Below, one piece after another: positions 58,860 to 64,000 of a DNA stretch of 64,000 nucleotides; the first letter of the stretch is position 1; every line of letters begins with the position of its first letter. Origin of the DNA: Nitrobacter sp051535215. GTDB taxonomy: Bacteria > Pseudomonadota > Alphaproteobacteria > Rhizobiales > Xanthobacteraceae. Below the pieces are notes generated by a model, which was given only the letters and a program-made list of their open reading frames with translations, ran no database searches and had not been told where the DNA came from. The stretch lies in contig NZ_JBPPLY010000015.1 of assembly GCF_051535215.1 (NCBI RefSeq), positions 1 to 64,000 on the forward strand, given 5' to 3'. The translations under genes and the position numbers were made by a program.

Positions 58860-59039
58860 CGCTCACGCATATCCCCTGAATTGAGCGGCCGTCCATCTAT
58901 TTCTGGTCGATCGCACCGCTGTCGAAGTTCTAAGACGGGCATGTACCATACGACCAAAGGGCCAGCTTTTGCTCCATGGCCGGTTACCGTGTATTCATGT
59001 CGCGTTGAGATCCGCCTCTGCCGACTGGAGCCGCCTGCC

Positions 59040-59678
59040 GTGAAGCTGCTTCTCATCGACGACCATTCGATCATGCGCGCTGGATTGGCCGCGCTCCTCA
59101 CGCAAACCAGGGCGGATATCGAAATCCTTGAGGCGGGCGATGCCGCTGGTGGGATACGCGAAGTCGATGCCCATGACGATCTTGATGCAGTCTTCCTCGA
59201 CCTGAACATGCCGGGCGAAGACGGCATGTCCGCGCTGCGCGAGATCGGCAAGCGGCGGCCGGACCTGCCGGTTATCCTGCTGTCGTCTTCGGAAAATCCG
59301 GAACACGTCAGGCAAGCTCTGGCGGCGGGCGCCCTTGGCTATCTGCCCAAATCGGCCAGCCCGCAGACATTGATATCGGCGTTGCAGCTAGTGCTGTCCG
59401 GGGAAGTTTATGTTCCTCAAATTATGTTGCGAACTGATGCGTCGGAGGCAAGCGATAGGCCGCCGACGGCTATGATAAATTTCAGCATTCCGCTCACCGA
59501 GCGCCAGATTGATGTGTTGAAGCTGCTCGGCCGCGGCATCTCCAACAAGGAGATCGGCCGCGAGTTGCTGGTTTCCGAACGCACCGTGAAAGCGCATGTC
59601 ACTGCGATCTTCAAATCGCTTGGTGTCGTCAACCGGACGCAGGCCGTCGAGGCCGCCCGGCGTGCCGCTATTATCTAG
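59040..59678 (+). CDS. NarL/LuxR-type response regulator
   Basis: 212 residues from GTG 59040, where the receiver domain begins (MKLLLIDDHSIMRAG). The phosphoacceptor is Asp54 in VFLDLNMPG; the receiver lysine is in LPKSASP. A LuxR helix-turn-helix fills the last 65 residues (LTERQIDVLKLLGRGISNKE, ERTVKAHVTAIFKSLGV). It converges on the hybrid kinase gene with a 67-base gap and is divergent from the ialB-like gene, so these may be its partner and one of its targets. Confidence 0.93.
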   Translation: MKLLLIDDHSIMRAGLAALLTQTRADIEILEAGDAAGGIREVDAHDDLDAVFLDLNMPGEDGMSALREIGKRRPDLPVILLSSSENPEHVRQALAAGALGYLPKSASPQTLISALQLVLSGEVYVPQIMLRTDASEASDRPPTAMINFSIPLTERQIDVLKLLGRGISNKEIGRELLVSERTVKAHVTAIFKSLGVVNRTQAVEAARRAAII

Positions 59679-59745
59679 AGGGCTGAGTCTGGCATTTGAT
59701 CGCGAATTTAGCGCTCTGGTGGCCAGCTAATTCAAATCCACTACC

Positions 59746-61503
59746 CTAGGCCGGTTCTCCGGAACGGGTGCTGGCGATTGTCAAATTAGTGATCGCCGCG
59801 CGGAGTTTGCTATTTGAAACCGGCTTGTGCATCAGAAAGCAACTGCTCTCGCTCGCCTCCCTGATGCGGTTTGGCGCGGTATCGCCTGTCATGAGAATTG
59901 CGGGAATATTCTCGTTAAATTCGGACCTCAGTTGCTGGATCGTCTCGATGCCGTTTTCAGCCGATCGTAAGCGATAATCTGAAATGATGAGATCGGGTAC
60001 CACCGTGCAGTCCGCAATCTGCGCCAGCATGTCCTGACATGAGCCGGCGACGGTGGCGACGTGCCCCCAGGAAGTAAGCAGACTTTGCATCGATGCCTGA
60101 ATCGCGACCTCGTCATCGATGACGAGAATGAGCAGTGGATTCGTCGCGGCCGGTGGGCCATCAATTTCCTGCATCGTCACGGATGGCTCTCGCTGCGATA
60201 TCGGAACCGACAGTTTGAATACGGAGCCGCGACCAGCCGAGGATTGCAGCGTCAGCGGCGTTTTCAAAATGTCCGTCAATCTGGCGACGATGGCGAGGCC
60301 GAGTCCTAGTCCCCGGCTACGATCCCGTTCAGGGTTTCCTACCTGATAGAACTCCTGGAAGATGAGGTCGCGCTCATCCGGCGCTATGCCGCGACCGCTA
60401 TCCCATACTTCGACACTCAGCCGCTCGCCGCGACGACAACCGACGATGACGCGTCCATCGTCGGTATATCGAATCGCATTCGAGATCAGGTTGCGCAGGA
60501 TGCGTTCGAGCAGCACCGGATCGCTCTCAACGAGCAGCGAACATGATATCAAGGTCAGCTTCAGATTTTTCCGCGTCGCCTCGGCACCTTCATCGCGACA
60601 TATCCGCTTCAACAGCGCCAGAATCGGAAACGATTGACGTTGCGCTTGGATCACCCCGGCATCGAGCCGGGAAATATCCAGCAGCGAAGTGAACAGACCA
60701 TCAAGCGCACCGACCGAGTCATCGATCTGCTTGACCAGTCGTCGCGCATCGTCATCCATTTGCCGGGTGCGTAAAGCACCGACAAACATGCTCAGAGCAT
60801 GGACCGGTTGACGCAGATCATGGCTCGCCGACGCCAGAAAGCGGGATTTGGCGACACTCGCTTCCTCTGCCTTCTCTTTTTGCAGACGCAAATTCGTCGC
60901 CAGGTCGAGGTTTTCAAACTGCAGCCGGAGAGACTTATTGAGGATTTCGCTGTGTTTCTTTGCCAGCATGGCAATAACGGCAGTCCATAATGTGGCAAGT
61001 GCAGCGTAGGTCCAGTGTAATACATCAGGATGCGAGGCCGCCCAGATCGTAGTGGGCACCATGATAGAGCACAGATTGCAATAATATGCCGGGAGATAGG
61101 TCGCGAAGGCGGTGATGGCTCCAGCCGCAATACCCGCGCAAACCAGCAGCACGATAAACTGCAATTCGACGCGGCTCGGACTCATCAGCAAGAGCGAGCC
61201 GAATCCCCAGGTCAATCCGCCGGCAAGAGTACTGGCTATGGCGCGTTGCGCCCAACGACGCCAATCTGGCGGCGCCGGCCTTGATTTCCAGTAGGCACGG
61301 ATGAGCAAGAACCTCGTCATGGATTGTCCGAAGACGAGCGTCACAAAGATCACAGCCGCCGACAATGGCACCGCGCCGAGGCTCACCAGCATGCCAGACA
61401 GGATCGCGGCCGCAATCAGGCTTCCGACCGTCCCTTCCACCGCATTCCCGTAGAGCGCGGCGACCTGTTCGGCTCGTAATTTGTCGTGGTGCAAAATGGA
61501 CAT
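59746..61503 (-). CDS. Hybrid sensor histidine kinase
   Basis: 585 residues from ATG 61503. About six membrane helices occupy residues 25-180 with little periplasmic sequence. A short coiled coil leads to the H-box SHDLRQPVHALSMF (His228), N-box RNLISNAIRYTD (about 337-348), and G-boxes DSGRGIAP and RGLGLGLAI. The receiver domain at about 457-575 has Asp509 in IISDYRL and a MHKPV lysine. This HDLRQP class usually works with NarL-type regulators such as the convergent neighbour. The signal is unknown. Confidence 0.93.
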   Translation of the reverse strand: MSILHHDKLRAEQVAALYGNAVEGTVGSLIAAAILSGMLVSLGAVPLSAAVIFVTLVFGQSMTRFLLIRAYWKSRPAPPDWRRWAQRAIASTLAGGLTWGFGSLLLMSPSRVELQFIVLLVCAGIAAGAITAFATYLPAYYCNLCSIMVPTTIWAASHPDVLHWTYAALATLWTAVIAMLAKKHSEILNKSLRLQFENLDLATNLRLQKEKAEEASVAKSRFLASASHDLRQPVHALSMFVGALRTRQMDDDARRLVKQIDDSVGALDGLFTSLLDISRLDAGVIQAQRQSFPILALLKRICRDEGAEATRKNLKLTLISCSLLVESDPVLLERILRNLISNAIRYTDDGRVIVGCRRGERLSVEVWDSGRGIAPDERDLIFQEFYQVGNPERDRSRGLGLGLAIVARLTDILKTPLTLQSSAGRGSVFKLSVPISQREPSVTMQEIDGPPAATNPLLILVIDDEVAIQASMQSLLTSWGHVATVAGSCQDMLAQIADCTVVPDLIISDYRLRSAENGIETIQQLRSEFNENIPAILMTGDTAPNRIREASESSCFLMHKPVSNSKLRAAITNLTIASTRSGEPA

Positions 61504-62264
61504 TGGAAATGTAGTGCGATGGGTCCGCTGCCTCGATCCTGATCGGCAACAAGCCACATCGCTCCCGCGACATCAACATGGATTTCCTCCGCGGTCACGT
61601 TGCAGAGGCAAGCTATGGCCTGTCAGGCGACAGCGCCGGGAGGCGAGTACAGTCTCGCGAGACATCCTTTTTCTTAAGTCTCAATGACAGGGCCGGCGGC
61701 GATTGCAGCGCCAAGCGTTCCGGTCGCTCCCGCAGCGACGACGAAAGTCATAAAGCCGGAACCGCGGCGCTAGCGCGGTTATGGCCTGCGGCAGCGCAAC
61801 TCAGTCGCCTCGAAGATGTCTCCCGCGCAGATCCGCGATCGCTCACAATACCGGCCTAGCTGAGGCGTTGATGCACAGCGCTGCGACACATCGCTGCTGC
61901 ACAGTGGCCAAGAGCTTTGAGCGGCTTTCTCGATCGGTGCATGGCCTCAACACCTCGCGCGGGCCGTCGTGCGTTAATCCGCGTTGTCGCACTGCATCGC
62001 CAGCCACCAGTGCGAGATTTCTAGAATTTCAAGAGGATAACGAAAGGGCTGCCAATAGGAGACTTTGCGCAGGCCGAAAGCGAAAGGCCCTGTCGCCCTG
62101 ACTTCTGCGTGGCCGCACGGCCCCTAGAGAAAGCCGCGCCGCGCCGATTTTCGCCACATCTCCGGCGTTTTGCCTGACAATTCTGGTCTCGGGTCATTCA
62201 GCATGCCGGCCACTGTTTGAAAGCTTCGCCGGCTGGTAGCATCCATCTCAATGGGGGGACAGCG
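61504..62264. other. Intergenic region without a recognised gene
   Basis: Seven hundred sixty bases between the kinase and the secreted protein. I looked for RNA genes, repeats and conserved small frames and found none I can support. A 25-codon hydrophobic minus-strand frame near 61674-61751 exists but lacks a ribosome site. Confidence 0.5.
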
Positions 62265-64000
62265 ATGCGGCGTGGAGGCGTTAGCGTAACGAGCCCTGGC
62301 CGTCGCTCTTCACGGCTGAGATCGGCGGAATCGAGTGCAGCTTCCGGATCCTCCGGAAGGGCTGGAAGGATACGCCTCGCCAGCCGGTTTGCTGCTGCCG
62401 CAGCGGCGGCGTTCCTTTTCGCGACGGTAGGCCCGCCGGCTCTAGCGGCGTCTGGCCCGTGCCATGAGGCGGCCGATTTCTCGATCCTGCCTTCGCCGTT
62501 TGCGCCCTGGAAAGGGGCGCCGCTGCGCGTCATGATCGTCACCGAGCGGCCGTTGCAGGGTGTGATTTCGCTGGTCGCGCCCGATGGAAGCGTAGCGGCC
62601 AAATCGTCTGACCGGCATGGCGGTGCGCCGTACGTCTGGTTCGCAGAGGTCGCTCAGCCTGCCGCCGGCATGTGGCACGTCACCCTGGCGCTCGACCACG
62701 CAACGGCGGGCTGCAGCACGATCAAACGCGATATCTCCGTCAGCGCGCGCAAGCCAAATTCGCTGCCTGTTCCGCACAATGCCTTCTGGAAGGTTCGTAA
62801 CAACTGGAATCACGCGACGGAATCCTTATTCTCGGCGTGGATCGAGAAACTATTCGATGCGCCTCCCGATCAGGATCTGTCCTGGAAAGCCTGGCATGAA
62901 GTCCTGCGCGACCGCTCACGCAATTTCCTGTTCAACTATCTGGGCCGCGGCGAAGATAATGTGCGGACGGGCCTTCGCCCCGACTGCGCTGATTTCGTAT
63001 ACTTCCTGCGCGCCTATTTTGCCTACAAGATGGGACTGCCCTTCGGCTACTCCAATTGCTCACGTGGCACCCACGGCAAGCCGCCCAAGTGCTTCCAATG
63101 GTTCGACATGGAGCATCCCGAGGTCACCCGTCCGCCGCCGCCTCCCGAACAGGAAATCGCGTCGGCTACGATCGCCGCCAACGCCACACCGCCCGAGCAG
63201 ACGCCTCCTATTCTGCAGCCCTTTGTCCCGTTGCAGTCGGTCGGGACGCCGGCGGCTCCGCCGAAGGTGCAGCCAAAGCGGCCGACGACGTTCAGCGAAT
63301 ATCTTCGGGACGTCGGCGACGTGGTGCATACTGGGGCGGTACGCGCCGCCGCGAACGACGAAAACACCGATTTCTATACTGTCCCGCTGACCCAGGAAGC
63401 GCTCCGCCCGGGGACGGTGTACGCCGACCCCTACGGCCACGTGCTGATGCTCGTGCATCGTGTGCCGGAGATGAACGGCAAGCCGGGCGTCTTCCTCGCC
63501 GTCGATGCCGAGCCAGACGGCTCGATCACACGAAAGCGTTTCTGGCGCGGTAACTTCCTGTTCGTGCGCGATCCTGCGCTGGGCAGCCCGGGCTTCAAGC
63601 ACTTCCGGCCGATCGTGCGCGACAAAGGCGGTTCGTTGCGGCGGCTGGTCAACGCCGAGATCATCAGCAATCCCCAGTACGCCGATTTTTCGCTCGATCA
63701 ATCAAAAATGAGCGCCGAGGATTTTTACGATCGCATGGATGACGTGATGTCGCCGGAGCCACTCGATCCGGTGAAAGCGATGACAGACGCCATCGAAAGT
63801 CTGAACGAACAGGTGAAGACGCGCGTCACCTCGGTTGAAAACGGACGACAATATCAGGAAAAGCACGCCGGAGAGGTGGCTATGCCCAACGGCCCCACGA
63901 TCTTCGGGACGACGGGGGCCTGGGAGGATTACTCCACCCCGGCGCGCGATTTCCGTTTGTTGATCGCGATCGATGTCGTGCGGGGATTTCCCGATCGTGT
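62265..64000 (+). CDS. Secreted protein with NlpC/P60-like Cys-His pair, C-terminus cut by window edge
   Basis: At least 578 residues, open to the window end. ATG 62265 follows a run of six G residues. A long basic N-terminus leads to a hydrophobic signal segment (about 41-63, ending ALAAS). A beta-sandwich-like region (about 65-160) is followed by a domain with RPDCADFVYFLRAYFAYKMG (Cys241) and, after a Pro-rich insert (about 290-330), DPYGHVLMLVH (His392). Cys and His in this order with these contexts match NlpC/P60 or amidase-type papain folds, which cut peptidoglycan peptides or amides. No named family comes to mind. Confidence 0.75.
   Translation, partial: MRRGGVSVTSPGRRSSRLRSAESSAASGSSGRAGRIRLASRFAAAAAAAFLFATVGPPALAASGPCHEAADFSILPSPFAPWKGAPLRVMIVTERPLQGVISLVAPDGSVAAKSSDRHGGAPYVWFAEVAQPAAGMWHVTLALDHATAGCSTIKRDISVSARKPNSLPVPHNAFWKVRNNWNHATESLFSAWIEKLFDAPPDQDLSWKAWHEVLRDRSRNFLFNYLGRGEDNVRTGLRPDCADFVYFLRAYFAYKMGLPFGYSNCSRGTHGKPPKCFQWFDMEHPEVTRPPPPPEQEIASATIAANATPPEQTPPILQPFVPLQSVGTPAAPPKVQPKRPTTFSEYLRDVGDVVHTGAVRAAANDENTDFYTVPLTQEALRPGTVYADPYGHVLMLVHRVPEMNGKPGVFLAVDAEPDGSITRKRFWRGNFLFVRDPALGSPGFKHFRPIVRDKGGSLRRLVNAEIISNPQYADFSLDQSKMSAEDFYDRMDDVMSPEPLDPVKAMTDAIESLNEQVKTRVTSVENGRQYQEKHAGEVAMPNGPTIFGTTGAWEDYSTPARDFRLLIAIDVVRGFPDR

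Overview
The window reads as chromosomal DNA of an alphaproteobacterium close to Bradyrhizobium/Rhodopseudomonas (Nitrobacteraceae). The support is high GC throughout, the gene families and their order, and a dispersed palindromic repeat that I recall from Bradyrhizobium genomes and that occurs here three times. No search was run; family names come from motifs seen in the translations and from memory of these families.

Layout. 0-24.4 kb is ordinary core genome: a truncated LysR regulator divergent from pirin, an acyl-CoA synthetase, an extensin-like protein converging on an L,D-transpeptidase lipoprotein, CorA, an SDR overlapping pdxH, a small lipoprotein, a CbpA-type DnaJ, a hydrolase, a histidine phosphatase, aroC, clpS, a chemoreceptor, an RNA uracil methyltransferase, tlyA, dxs, xseB, a histone-deacetylase-like amidohydrolase, an enoyl-CoA hydratase/isomerase and an acyl-CoA dehydrogenase. 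A tRNA-Gln(TTG) at 24.7 kb is followed by about 860 bases with no convincing gene but with one copy of a 100-bp repeat.

25.7-46.8 kb is a formate dehydrogenase supply-and-assembly island. A polyferredoxin-like protein is transcribed away from five tightly overlapping accessory genes (a ligase-fold protein without the usual lysines, then DUF6505, DUF6352, DUF3305 and DUF3306). Next come an HTH-TorD fusion, a Tat-signal small subunit, and the catalytic, iron-sulfur and cytochrome b subunits of a periplasmic formate dehydrogenase. A tungstate ABC transporter (tupBCA) follows, then a 40-residue peptide gene, tusA, moeA, mobB, fdhD, mobA, a MoeA-binding-protein fusion and a third, divergent MoeA-like gene. 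Together they would import tungstate (or molybdate), build the bis-MGD cofactor, sulfurate it, insert it into the catalytic subunit, export the enzyme by Tat and feed electrons to quinone.

46.8-48.2 kb holds gene remains: a frameshifted ISL3-type transposase piece, the second copy of the 100-bp repeat (98 of 100 bases identical), and a glycosyltransferase with most of its middle deleted. From 48.3 kb onward the theme is the cell envelope: a large DUF3772/MscS channel, a 2,272-residue autotransporter with about 27 glycine-rich repeats, an IalB-type periplasmic protein, a NarL/LuxR response regulator and a hybrid histidine kinase. The right edge carries a truncated secreted protein with an NlpC/P60-like Cys...His pair.

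The most novel material is the formate dehydrogenase accessory module (HTH-TorD fusion, lysine-less ligase fold, FdhD with a displaced CxxC, three MoeA paralogues). Next are the 100-bp repeat pair and the repeat architecture of the autotransporter.
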